From the NCBI GenBank assembly GCA_016795285.1, contig JAEUIC010000005.1, positions 480,142 through 544,141 on the forward strand: DNA of 64,000 nucleotides. Reading direction: 5' to 3'. Both the position numbers and the translations under genes were made by a program. This document shows, one piece after another, positions 9,343 through 17,889 of this stretch (positions are counted from its first letter, which is position 1; every line of letters starts with the position of its first letter). This stretch comes from Planctomycetota bacterium (GTDB taxonomy: Bacteria; Planctomycetota; B15-G4; SIAN01). The notes under the pieces are model-generated. The model did not search any database and was not told where the DNA came from. It saw only the letters and a list, made by a program, of their open reading frames with translations.

Positions 9343-9856
9343 GGCAGCCCTCCTCTCCGGCAAACGAGCCCGGTGGCGTGCGATCGCACACGCCTCTGCC
9401 AGCGACGGCCAAGTGTCGGGCCGACCGCTTCCCAGATGCCGTCTCGATGTTGCGTGTGGTCAGCACCTTCCCTTCTTCTGTTCCCGTTTCCCGAGGTCGA
9501 CGCATGACGTGCCGCGCCTTTACGACGCTCGCACCGTGCGTGTTGTGATGAGCTTCGCGGCGCAGGCCTAGGCAAAGTCCAGGCCGAACCGACGTCGTTG
9601 GATGGGCAAGTACCCCGTGAAGGTTCCGCGGAATTCGCGGTGATCTGCAACAGGTCGCGCGCGGATTCGCCGCGGCGGCGTGCGCACCTCTTCGACGCTG
9701 GGCAGCGGCGGAGGCGGTGCGTGCGTCTCTAGGCGGAGGCCTCTCCACTGGTGACGCCCGCGGTTTTCCCTCACTCCGCTGCGGGAGGTCGCGGAGTGGA
9801 GCGGCGCGACTAGACTCCGCCCCTTTCCGCCCCCAGCGGACCGCGCGAGAGCCCCT
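9343..9856. other. 514-bp non-coding stretch upstream of polA
   Basis: No credible gene is seen between the divergent zinc-ribbon gene and polA; the open frames here lack coding character and ribosome-binding sites. Promoters for both flanking genes must lie here, but I cannot place a convincing -35/-10 pair. Small symmetric elements are present: GTGCGATCGCAC at 9378-9389, CCGCG/CGCGG arms at 9626-9640, a repeated GGCGGAGGC at 9707 and 9732, and an 8-bp hairpin at 9772-9798. Confidence 0.5.
9772..9798 (+). promoter_or_regulatory. 8-bp inverted repeat upstream of polA
   Basis: CACTCCGC at 9772-9779 pairs perfectly with GCGGAGTG at 9791-9798 across an 11-nt loop, ending 58 bp before the polA start. 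It could be an operator or a transcript-level hairpin. Nothing in the sequence decides, and a chance origin is possible in DNA this GC-rich. Confidence 0.25.
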
Positions 9857-12625
9857 GTGACGACCGCCACCCCCGCTCCGTCCGCGCCCGAGCCTGCCGC
9901 GCGCACGCTCTTCTTGATCGACGGCTCGGCGCTGGCCTACCGTTCCCACTTCGCGTTCATCCGCAACCCGCTGGTGACGAAACGGGGCGAGATCGTCTCG
10001 GCGCTCTACGGCTTCACGCACGCGCTGCTGCGCATCCTCGAGCGCGAGCGGCCCACCCACCTCGCGGTGATCTTCGACACCAGCGCGCCGACCTTCCGCC
10101 ACGACCGCTACCCCGACTACAAGGCGACGCGCCAGAAGATGCCCGACGAGCTGGTCGGCCAGCTGCCCGCGTTGCGCGAGCTGGTCGCGGCGCTCTCGAT
10201 CCCGTGGATCGAGCAGGACGGCCTCGAGGCGGACGACCTGATCGCGACGCTCGCCGCGCGCGCCGCCGCCGACGGCTTCGCGGTGCGGATCGTCTCGGGC
10301 GACAAGGACTTCTGCCAGCTCGTCACGCCGCAGGTGCAGCTCTACGCGCCGGCGAAGGGCGACGAGGCGCCGGAGCTCACCGGGCCCGACGAGGTGCCGC
10401 TGCGGCTCGGCGTGCGGGCCGACCAGGTGATCGACTACCTCGCGCTGATGGGCGACGCGTCGGACAACGTGCCGGGCGTGCCCAAGGTGGGCGAGAAGAC
10501 GGCCATCGCGCTGCTGCAGCAGTTCGGCAGCCTCGACGCGCTCTACGCGCGGCTCGACGAGGTGGCCAAGCCAGCGTTGCGGAAGAACCTGGCCGACCAT
10601 CGCGACTCGGCGCTCCTCTCGCGCGAGCTGGTCACGCTCAGCAGCCACCATCCGATCGGCGTCGACGTCGCCGCGCTCGCGGTGCGCCCCGCCGATCCGA
10701 TCCGCGCCCGCGAGCTCTTCAACCTCTACGAGTTCCACTCGCTGCTCGACCGCATCCCCGACGGCGGCGCGCCGAAGCCGGCCGAGCAGCGCCGCTACCG
10801 CATCGTGCGCGGCGGCGACGAGCTGCGCGAAGCGCTCGTCGAGCTGCGCCGCGCCCCGCTCGTCGTGGTCGACACCGAGACGACCGGGCTCGATCCGCTG
10901 CGCGCCGAGCTGGTCGGAATCTCCCTCTCTGCCCACGAAGGCGACGCGCTCTACATCCCCTTCCGCGAGCCCGGGATCGGCCTGTTCGCTGCGGCGAGCG
11001 GCACGAGCGGCATCGAGAAGGACCCGGCGCTCGCCGACCTGCGCGCCTTCCTCGCCGACCCGGCGGTGGCGAAGGCGGGCCAGAACGCGAAGTACGACCA
11101 GCACGTGCTCGAGCGCGCCGGGCTGCCGGTGCGCGGCCTCGCCTTCGACACGATGCTCGCCCACTACTGCGTCGCGCCGGGCGCCACGAGCCACGGCCTC
11201 GACGCGCTGGCGCTCCACTACTTCAAGTTCGTCAAGATCAAGACCAGCGAGCTGATCGGCACCGGCAAGAAGCAGGTGACGATGGACCAGGTCGACGTGG
11301 CGAAGGTCGGCGAGTACGCCTGCGAGGACGCCGACTGGACGCTGCGCCTCGTCGCGCCGTTGCGCAAGGAGCTCGAGGAGCAAGGGCAGACGAAGCTGTT
11401 CGAGCAGCTCGAGATGCCACTCTCCGAGGTGCTGCGCCGCATGGAAGCGGCCGGCGTCGCGCTCGACGTCGCGGCGCTCGCCGAGATGAGCGTCCGCTGC
11501 CAGGCGCGCGCGGTCGAGCTCGAGAAGTCGATCCACGAACTCGCCGGCGAGCCGTTCAACGTGAAGTCGCCGCAGCAGCTCGCCGCGATCCTCTACGAGA
11601 AGCTGAAGATCCACGAGCAGCTCGGCGTGAAGAAGCTGCCGCGCACCGAGACCGGCTTCTCGACCAACGCCGAGGTGCTCGAGCTGCTCGAGGCGCACCC
11701 GCTGGTGGCCGCGGTGCTCGAGTACCGGCAGGTCGAGAAGCTGCGCTCGACCTACCTCGAGACGCTGCCGAAGCTGGTGAACCCGTCGACCGGACGGCTG
11801 CACACCTCGTTCAACCAGGCGGTCGCCGCCACCGGCCGCCTGTCGAGCAGCGACCCGAACCTGCAGAACATCCCGATCCGCACTGCGCTCGGCCGCGAGA
11901 TCCGGCGCGCCTTCCAGTCGAGCTTCCCGGGCGGCACCCTGATCTCCGCCGACTACTCGCAGGTCGAGCTGCGCCTGCTCGCCCACCTCGCGCAGGACGA
12001 GCAGCTGCTCGCCGCCTTCCGTGCCGACGAGGACGTCCACCGCCGCACCGCGTCGCTGGTCTTCGGCGTCGCCGCGGCCGACGTCACGCCCGAGCTGCGC
12101 ACGCGCGCCAAGGCGATCAACTTCGGGATCATCTACGGCATGGGCGCGCAGCGCCTCGCGCGCGAGACCGGCCTCACCTTCAGCGAGGCGCAGCAGTTCA
12201 TCGAGCGCTACTTCGGCGTCTTCACCGGCGTGCGCCGCTGGCTCGACGCGACGCTCGAGAAGGCGCGCGCCGACGGCTACGTCACCACGCTGCTCGGGCG
12301 GCGCCGCGCCATCCCGGAACTCGCGAGCGGCGATCCGCGGCTGCGCGCCAACGCGCAGAACGTCGCGGTCAACACGCCGATCCAGGGCACTGCCGCCGAC
12401 CTGATCAAGCGGGCGATGCTGGCCGTCGATCGCGAGATCGGCGCGGCGCGCCTCGCCTCGCGCATGATCCTGCAGGTGCACGACGAACTGGTCTTCGACG
12501 TCGCGCCCGGCGAAGGGGCGACCGTGCGCGAGCTGGCGCGCCGCTGCATGGAGGGGGCGCTCGACCTCTCGGTCCGCCTGAAGGTCGATCTCGGCGAGGG
12601 GGCGACATGGCTCGACGCCCACTGA
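9857..12625 (+). CDS. polA: DNA polymerase I
   Basis: This full-length enzyme of 922 residues has all three activities of Okazaki-fragment processing and repair. Residues about 15-300 form the 5' nuclease (GSALAYRSHFAF, GLEADDLIATLA, SGDKDFCQLV, GDASDNVPGVPKVGEKTA). Residues about 310-510 are the 3'-5' proofreading domain with its acidic residues intact (VVDTETTGLD, NAKYD, YACEDADWTLRL). The polymerase domain follows, with GRLSSSDPNLQNIPIRT, SADYSQVELRLLAHLAQDEQ, the O-helix RAKAINFGIIYG and the terminal QVHDELVFDV. GTG at 9857 is the most upstream plausible start. Its last 19 bases overlap the next gene. Confidence 0.97.
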   Translation: MTTATPAPSAPEPAARTLFLIDGSALAYRSHFAFIRNPLVTKRGEIVSALYGFTHALLRILERERPTHLAVIFDTSAPTFRHDRYPDYKATRQKMPDELVGQLPALRELVAALSIPWIEQDGLEADDLIATLAARAAADGFAVRIVSGDKDFCQLVTPQVQLYAPAKGDEAPELTGPDEVPLRLGVRADQVIDYLALMGDASDNVPGVPKVGEKTAIALLQQFGSLDALYARLDEVAKPALRKNLADHRDSALLSRELVTLSSHHPIGVDVAALAVRPADPIRARELFNLYEFHSLLDRIPDGGAPKPAEQRRYRIVRGGDELREALVELRRAPLVVVDTETTGLDPLRAELVGISLSAHEGDALYIPFREPGIGLFAAASGTSGIEKDPALADLRAFLADPAVAKAGQNAKYDQHVLERAGLPVRGLAFDTMLAHYCVAPGATSHGLDALALHYFKFVKIKTSELIGTGKKQVTMDQVDVAKVGEYACEDADWTLRLVAPLRKELEEQGQTKLFEQLEMPLSEVLRRMEAAGVALDVAALAEMSVRCQARAVELEKSIHELAGEPFNVKSPQQLAAILYEKLKIHEQLGVKKLPRTETGFSTNAEVLELLEAHPLVAAVLEYRQVEKLRSTYLETLPKLVNPSTGRLHTSFNQAVAATGRLSSSDPNLQNIPIRTALGREIRRAFQSSFPGGTLISADYSQVELRLLAHLAQDEQLLAAFRADEDVHRRTASLVFGVAAADVTPELRTRAKAINFGIIYGMGAQRLARETGLTFSEAQQFIERYFGVFTGVRRWLDATLEKARADGYVTTLLGRRRAIPELASGDPRLRANAQNVAVNTPIQGTAADLIKRAMLAVDREIGAARLASRMILQVHDELVFDVAPGEGATVRELARRCMEGALDLSVRLKVDLGEGATWLDAH

Positions 12626-15177
12626 GCGGCGACGGGCGCGCGACGGTGGCGGCCGCCGCCGCGCTGCTCGCGACGCTGCTCCTCCTCGCCCGCTGCGACG
12701 ACGCGCGGCCGCCCTCCGCGGTCGACGCGGTCGTCCGGCTCGGCGAGCAGGGCCACGCGACCGTGCAGTCGAGCTGGCGCAACGCCGACGCCTACCCCGA
12801 GAACGGCCTCACGCCGCTCTTCGCGCGCAGCTTCGAGCAGGAGGCCGAGTGCGACGGCGTCGTCACGCCGATCCGCCGCACCACCGGCACGCCGTCGCCG
12901 AAGGTGGCGCGCTCCGAAGCGGCCGCCGCGCGCGGCCAAGCGGGCATGCGCTTCGAGACGGCGAGCGGTGCGCTGCTCTGGTGGCTGCCCGTGCGCCCCG
13001 ACACGCCCTACGTCGCGCGCGTCCGCGCCCGCCGACCGCCGATCGCGTCGGGCACCTTGCCCGTGCGCGCCGGCGAGCTCGCGATCGTCGAGTTCTTCCG
13101 CCCGCAGCAGGGGCGCCTGCAGGAGGGGCGCACGCTCGCCGAGCTCGAGCCGCAGCTCGGCAAGCCGATCGCCGAGCATCGCGCCGCCGCCGACGAGGAG
13201 GGGGCGTTCGGCGACGCGCGCATCCGCTTCACCACCAGCGCCCGCACCAACAGCGTGCTGCTGCTCTTGTTCGGCGGCGCTCCCGCCGACGTCGCCGCCG
13301 CGCTGCCGAGCGACGCGTCGCGCATCGACGGCGCCATCGACTTCGACGAACTCGCCCTCTTCGAGCTGCCGCTGATCCGCGTGCTGCCGCCGCTGCCGCC
13401 CGCCGCGCGCCGCTCGGGCAGCGAGTGGGAGCGCGACGTGACGATCGGCGGCGAGACGAGGAACGCGTTGATCGCGCCGCCGCCCGCGCAAGTGCGCGTG
13501 CCGTGCACGCTGCCGAACGGCCGTTTCCGCCTCGCCTTCGGCTACGGCGTCGCCGAGGAGGCGCGCCCCTCGGCCGGCCGCACCGAGGTGCGCTTCGAGG
13601 CGCGCCTCGAGACAGCTTCGGCGACGCTGCCGATCGCGCTGCCATCGGCGACGCTGGCGCCGCGCGCGCGCGCCGCCGACGCCGGCTGGCACGACGTCAC
13701 CTTCGACGGCGTCGGGCGCGGCGAGAAGGCGACGCTGGTCATCGCCACCTCGACCGCGCGCGGCCTGCCGAGCGAGGAGCTCGCCGCCGTCTCGCTGCCG
13801 CTGCTCCTCCCCGGAGCGCGCCCGTCCGGCGCGGGCAAGAACGTCGTGCTGATCAGCGTCGACACGCTGCGCCCCGATCGGCTCGGCGCGTACGGCGCGA
13901 AGCGGCCGGACGGCCTCGCGCAGAGCCCCGCCATCGACGCGCTCGCCGCGCAGGGAGTCGTCTTCGAGGAGGCGCGCGCGCAGTCGCCCTACACGCTCCC
14001 CTCGCACGCGACGCTCTTCACCGGCCTCCACCCGACGCTGCACGGCGTCGAACGGTTCGACTCGACGCTGGCGCCCGACGCGTGCGTCCGGCTGATCGAC
14101 CGCTTCCGCGAGGCGGGCTACGTCTCGGCCGCCTTCACCGGCGGCGGCTTCCTCTCGCCGGTCTACGGCCTCTGGCGCGGCTTCGACCGCTGGACGACGC
14201 TCGACCCGTTCCTCCACGCGCAGGAGCCGTTGCGCCAGCTCGTGCCGCGCCCCGGCGAGCCGCTGCTGAACGCCGCCTGCTGGCAGCGCACCGGCCACGC
14301 GGCGCTGCGCGACTGGCTGGCAGCGCAGCGCACCGTCCCCTTCTTCCTCTTCCTCCACACCTACGCGGTGCACAACTACCGGCCGCCCGCCGAGTTCTGC
14401 GAGCGGTTCGGCGTGACGCGCGATGCGGCGAAGTTCGACCCGCTCGCGGAGAGCGACGAGCGGACGCCGTCGCCGGCCGAGCTGCCCGACCTGCGCAACC
14501 GCTACGACGCCTCGATCGCCGCCGCCGACGCGGAGATCGGCCGCTTCCTCGCGCTGCTCGACGAGCTCGACCTCGCGCGCGACACGATCGTCGTGCTCCT
14601 CTCCGACCACGGCGAGGAGTTCCTCGAGCACGGCGGCTTCGGCCACGGACGCACCCTCTACGACGAGGTGCTGCGCGTGCCGCTGATCGTCCGCGCGCCC
14701 GGCCTCGCGCCGCGCCGCGAGGCGACGCGCGTGACGCTCGCCGACGTCGCGCCGACCTTGCTGTCGCTGTGCGGACTGCCGGCGCTGCCGGCCGCGAGCG
14801 GTCGCGCGCTGCTGCCCGAGCCGGCCGAGCCGACCGGCCCCTTCAGCGCCGCCGTGGACGAGATCCACCTCGGCGAGCTGCGCGCGCTCGAGGTGGGCGG
14901 CGTGAAGCTGATCGAGATGAGCCGCTACTCGCCGATCCGCCCGCGACTGCCGAGCTTCGCATTGCACGCGCTCGCCGCCGACCCGCGCGAGCGGAGCAAC
15001 CTCGCCCGCTACGACGAGCGCGGCGCGCTGCTCCCCGACGAGCAGCAGCCGCAAGGCTTCCGCGAGCTGCGCGACCTCCTCGACGCCCACTTCCGCGACC
15101 TGCAGCGCCTGCGCCTGCCCGACGCCGCGATCCCCGGCGGCCTACGCAGCCCCGACCTCGACGCGCTCGGCTACTGA
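12607..15177 (+). CDS. Exported sulfatase/AlkP-superfamily enzyme with Thr at the nucleophile site
   Basis: This 856-residue protein has an N-terminal hydrophobic segment (TVAAAAALLATLLLLARC) acting as signal or anchor; the -1 residue is Arg, so it is not a normal lipobox. About 380 residues of beta-rich sequence precede the AlkP/sulfatase domain. Metal-site motifs are present: VLISVDTLRPDRLGAYG and LSDHGEEFLEHGGFGHG. At the usual C/S-x-P-x-R formylglycine site the sequence reads YTLPSHATLFTG, with Thr as the candidate nucleophile and His in place of Arg. That favours a Thr-dependent phospho- or sulfo-transferase or hydrolase over a classical formylglycine sulfatase. ATG at 12607 follows GAGGGGGCGAC and overlaps polA by 19 bp. 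The substrate is unknown. Confidence 0.8.
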   Translation: MARRPLSGDGRATVAAAAALLATLLLLARCDDARPPSAVDAVVRLGEQGHATVQSSWRNADAYPENGLTPLFARSFEQEAECDGVVTPIRRTTGTPSPKVARSEAAAARGQAGMRFETASGALLWWLPVRPDTPYVARVRARRPPIASGTLPVRAGELAIVEFFRPQQGRLQEGRTLAELEPQLGKPIAEHRAAADEEGAFGDARIRFTTSARTNSVLLLLFGGAPADVAAALPSDASRIDGAIDFDELALFELPLIRVLPPLPPAARRSGSEWERDVTIGGETRNALIAPPPAQVRVPCTLPNGRFRLAFGYGVAEEARPSAGRTEVRFEARLETASATLPIALPSATLAPRARAADAGWHDVTFDGVGRGEKATLVIATSTARGLPSEELAAVSLPLLLPGARPSGAGKNVVLISVDTLRPDRLGAYGAKRPDGLAQSPAIDALAAQGVVFEEARAQSPYTLPSHATLFTGLHPTLHGVERFDSTLAPDACVRLIDRFREAGYVSAAFTGGGFLSPVYGLWRGFDRWTTLDPFLHAQEPLRQLVPRPGEPLLNAACWQRTGHAALRDWLAAQRTVPFFLFLHTYAVHNYRPPAEFCERFGVTRDAAKFDPLAESDERTPSPAELPDLRNRYDASIAAADAEIGRFLALLDELDLARDTIVVLLSDHGEEFLEHGGFGHGRTLYDEVLRVPLIVRAPGLAPRREATRVTLADVAPTLLSLCGLPALPAASGRALLPEPAEPTGPFSAAVDEIHLGELRALEVGGVKLIEMSRYSPIRPRLPSFALHALAADPRERSNLARYDERGALLPDEQQPQGFRELRDLLDAHFRDLQRLRLPDAAIPGGLRSPDLDALGY

Positions 15178-15369
15178 GGCGAGCGCCGAGGCGATCAGGG
15201 GGGACGCAGCGGCGCCGGCGCGGGCGCCAATTCCCGAGGCAACTCCTCTCCGAAGGCGCGCGCTCTCCTGGAGCCTGCCCTTCGCCTATCCACCTACGGG
15301 CACCACGCGGCCAAGCACCTGCAGGTCACCGATGAAGGCGTGCGACGTCGTCCATCCCGGCGCTGACGA

Positions 15370-15384
15370 TTCAAGTCGCTTGAA
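15370..15384. promoter_or_regulatory. Palindrome TTCAAG-TCG-CTTGAA upstream of the methyltransferase
   Basis: A perfect 6-bp inverted repeat with a 3-bp spacer lies 60 bp before the C5 methyltransferase start, in AT-richer DNA than the surroundings. It could be an operator for the restriction-modification operon. No controller-protein gene is visible, so this is a weak inference. Confidence 0.3.
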
Positions 15385-15444
15385 CTCCGAGATTGATCGG
15401 GCCGCGCCTCCGACGGAACATCCAATCAGGAATCAGGGGGGATC

Positions 15445-16614
15445 ATGCGCACGGCTGGACTGTTCGCGGGCATCGGCGGCTTCGAGATCGGGCTCGCGAG
15501 GGCGGGCCACGAGACCGAATTGCTCTGCGAGATCGAGCCTGCCGCGAAGGCGGTTCTCGAGGCGCGCTTCCCGGCCGTCCCGAGCTACGTGAACGACGTG
15601 ACCACTCTCGCGCGAATCCCACGTACGATCGACCTCATCGTCGCCGGCTTCCCCTGCATCAACCTCTCGCTCGCGGGCGGGAAGGCTGGGATCGAGGGCA
15701 AGCAGTCCTCGCTCGTCCAGCACGTCTTCCGGCTTCTCGAAGGCCGGCGCGTTCCGAACGTGGTGATCGAGAACGTCCCGTTCATGCTGCACCTCGACAA
15801 GGGCGAGGGGCTCCGCGTCATCTTGCGAACGCTGGAGCGGCTGAAGTACCGATGGGCCTATCGAGTGGTCGATGCTCTCGGCTTCGGGCGGCCTCAACGA
15901 CGCGAAAGAGTGTTCATCGTCGCATCCCGCGAGCTCGATCCCCGAGATGTCCTTTTCGCAGACAACTTCGGGCAGCCGCCTCCGACACCGCTCACGAAGA
16001 AGCGAGCCAGCGGGTTCTATTGGACCGAAGGCATCCGAGGCCTCGGGTGGGCACAGGAGGCCGTCCCCACGCTGAAAGGCGGATCGACAATCGGCATCCC
16101 CTCGCCCCCGGCGATCTGGGTCGCCGGGGTCGGCGCATTCACCCCCGACATCAGGGACGCAGAGCGGATGCAGGGCTTCGATCCTGACTGGACGAAGCCC
16201 GCCGAGACCGTCGCCAGATCCGGGCATCGTTGGAAGCTCGTGGGGAACGCCGTTTCCACGCTCGTCGCGACTTGGCTCGGCAGGAGGCTCGCTTCCCCCG
16301 GGAGATACGAGCCAGCGCTCGACCTTCCCCTCGTCGAGGGTCGCACCCTCCCGATCGCCGGCTGGTCGACAGGTCATGGTGCGCACGCGGCCGTGTCGAT
16401 CACGAAATGGGCGGCGCAGGTAGCGCGACCACCCCTGATGAAGTGGCTCGAGTTCCCGCCTCGCAAGTTGTCGTTCAAGGCGACGCGCGGATTCTTGGAG
16501 CGATCCATGCGATCGAGGCTGCGATTCGAGGACGGATTCCTCGACGACCTCCGCCGCCATGAAGATTCGATGCGGGAGCCTGAAGTCGCGACGAAGCGCG
16601 CGTCCGCATCATGA
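15445..16614 (+). CDS. DNA (cytosine-5-)-methyltransferase
   Basis: This 389-residue C5 methyltransferase has the standard motifs in order: I (GLFAGIGGFEIGL), IV with the catalytic Cys (AGFPCINLS, where PCIN replaces the common PCQ), VI (IENVPF), VIII (RPQRRERVFIVAS) and X (KLVGNAVS). It transfers methyl from S-adenosylmethionine to cytosine in a specific site, protecting the host DNA. The C-terminal ~100 residues beyond motif X are an extension that may contact the downstream nuclease or DNA. ATG at 15445 is preceded by CAGGGGGGATC. It is the first gene of a four-gene island whose base composition is visibly less GC-rich than the neighbours, suggesting acquisition by transfer. Confidence 0.93.
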   Translation: MRTAGLFAGIGGFEIGLARAGHETELLCEIEPAAKAVLEARFPAVPSYVNDVTTLARIPRTIDLIVAGFPCINLSLAGGKAGIEGKQSSLVQHVFRLLEGRRVPNVVIENVPFMLHLDKGEGLRVILRTLERLKYRWAYRVVDALGFGRPQRRERVFIVASRELDPRDVLFADNFGQPPPTPLTKKRASGFYWTEGIRGLGWAQEAVPTLKGGSTIGIPSPPAIWVAGVGAFTPDIRDAERMQGFDPDWTKPAETVARSGHRWKLVGNAVSTLVATWLGRRLASPGRYEPALDLPLVEGRTLPIAGWSTGHGAHAAVSITKWAAQVARPPLMKWLEFPPRKLSFKATRGFLERSMRSRLRFEDGFLDDLRRHEDSMREPEVATKRASAS

Positions 16615-17411
16615 TCCCATCCGCGAAGGCTCCGTCCCGACTCGTCGATTGGTGGAGGGCGCACCGGACGGCGACGAACTTCGGCCATGAGGTTTCGTAC
16701 CACTCCCGGAGCGATGCCCACTCGAAAGAGCTATGCCGCTTGGTGATGGAGGATCTCTACGCGACGTGCGCCGCCATCCGCCGCGATGCCGATCGCGGCG
16801 CTATCGGGCATGAGATCAACCACAAGATCTTCCGCCCGAATGCCAAGGCGAAGGCGCTCGACCTCGTCATCGGGCAGCCACGGTCGCCGCTCGCGATCGG
16901 CCCCGGAGGCCTCCGACGAGCACAGGTGGTCACTCCGGGCGCACGCGTGATCTTGGAAGCGAAGGCCTGCATGACGGCGCACTCGAAGGCGCTGCCACGC
17001 CTGCACGACGAGCTCCTGTCGGCGATGCGGACGTCGATCGAGTGCACGCCGCGTGCGGTGATGTGCGGGCTCGTGGTAGTCAACATCGGCCGCAGCTTCG
17101 TATCGACCGAGAATCAGCGCAACGTCGACCCGACCGACTCAGCCACCCTCAAGCGCAACGCCCACAATCAGCCGCGCGATGCCGCAAAGGTGATCGACCA
17201 GCTGCAGGCCACCTTGCCGATCCGCGCCGAGATCGGGGAACTCGGATTCGACTGCTTGGCGTTCATCGTCGTGGATCACGACAACGAGGTGCCGAGCGCC
17301 CATGTGACGCTCTGCGATTCGCATCCGGCACCTCCGGCGAACAGTCCGCGCGACTATGGGTCATTCCTCGTGGATGTCTGCAACCGATACCGCGAGAGAT
17401 TCGGCGACTAG
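16611..17411 (+). CDS. Candidate restriction endonuclease (PD-(D/E)XK type)
   Basis: This 266-residue protein starts in an ATGA overlap with the methyltransferase stop, so the two are translationally coupled. A PD-(D/E)XK-like active site can be read: Asp84 in KALDLVIG, then Glu116-Ala-Lys118 in VILEAKACM. Helices follow (HSKALPRLHDELLSAMRT), as is common in this fold. The rest has no motif I recognise. Placement between a C5 methyltransferase and a Vsr endonuclease makes it the best candidate for the cognate type II restriction enzyme. The specificity cannot be read from the sequence. Base composition matches the island rather than the flanks. Confidence 0.65.
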   Translation: MIPSAKAPSRLVDWWRAHRTATNFGHEVSYHSRSDAHSKELCRLVMEDLYATCAAIRRDADRGAIGHEINHKIFRPNAKAKALDLVIGQPRSPLAIGPGGLRRAQVVTPGARVILEAKACMTAHSKALPRLHDELLSAMRTSIECTPRAVMCGLVVVNIGRSFVSTENQRNVDPTDSATLKRNAHNQPRDAAKVIDQLQATLPIRAEIGELGFDCLAFIVVDHDNEVPSAHVTLCDSHPAPPANSPRDYGSFLVDVCNRYRERFGD

Positions 17412-17421
17412 CCTGACGCCG

Positions 17422-17889
17422 ATGGCGGATGTCATGACCAAACGTCAGCGCTCGCGGCTCATGTCCGCGGTGAAGCGACAAGGCAACCGCACCACGGAGG
17501 TTGCGCTCGCCCGGATCCTCCGAGGCCTTCGACTGCGCGGCTGGCGAAGGCAGGCGAAGTTGCCGGGAACGCCGGATTTCGTGTTCCCGATGCAGCGAGC
17601 GGCATTATTCGCGGACGGTTGCTTCTGGCACGGCTGTCCACGCCATTACTCTCGACCCGCCACCAACGCGGGGTACTGGCGATGGAAAGTCGAGGACAAC
17701 CGGCGACGCGACCGAAGGGTCGCGCGTCAGTTGCGAAGGCTCGGCTGGTCGGTCTGGAGGATCCCGGAGTGCCGGATACGCGAAGGAAGGCTCCCGGCCG
17801 GGTTGATCGCGAAATTGCGAGGCGGATGGACCGATGCCCACGAAACGACCGATGTCAGAAGCGCTGCGAGCGGCCGCGCCACGCCCTGA
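17422..17889 (+). CDS. vsr: Very short patch repair (Vsr) endonuclease
   Basis: This 155-residue protein shows the Vsr signature. It starts MADVMTKRQRSRLMSAVK, has LPGTPDFVFP carrying the catalytic Asp, then FADGCFWHGCPRHYSRPATN with the structural zinc Cys/His residues, and a C-terminal LGWSVWRIPECRI. Vsr nicks T:G mismatches that arise when 5-methylcytosine deaminates, so it is the expected partner of the C5 methyltransferase two genes upstream. ATG at 17422 lies 10 bp after the nuclease stop and fits the family N-terminus better than the upstream in-frame start at 17356. Its 3' end overlaps the next gene by 56 bp. Confidence 0.93.
   Translation: MADVMTKRQRSRLMSAVKRQGNRTTEVALARILRGLRLRGWRRQAKLPGTPDFVFPMQRAALFADGCFWHGCPRHYSRPATNAGYWRWKVEDNRRRDRRVARQLRRLGWSVWRIPECRIREGRLPAGLIAKLRGGWTDAHETTDVRSAASGRATP

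Noticed and set aside
10204..12606. Upstream extension of the AlkP-superfamily gene through the whole of polA
   Set aside because: The frame is open only because of GC bias. Family sequence and a ribosome-binding site begin at 12607.
9236..12622. Very long minus-strand open frame opposite polA
   Set aside because: It is the GC-bias shadow of polA: composition is Arg/Ala/Glu/Val low-complexity, there is no domain, and polA on the other strand has complete motifs.
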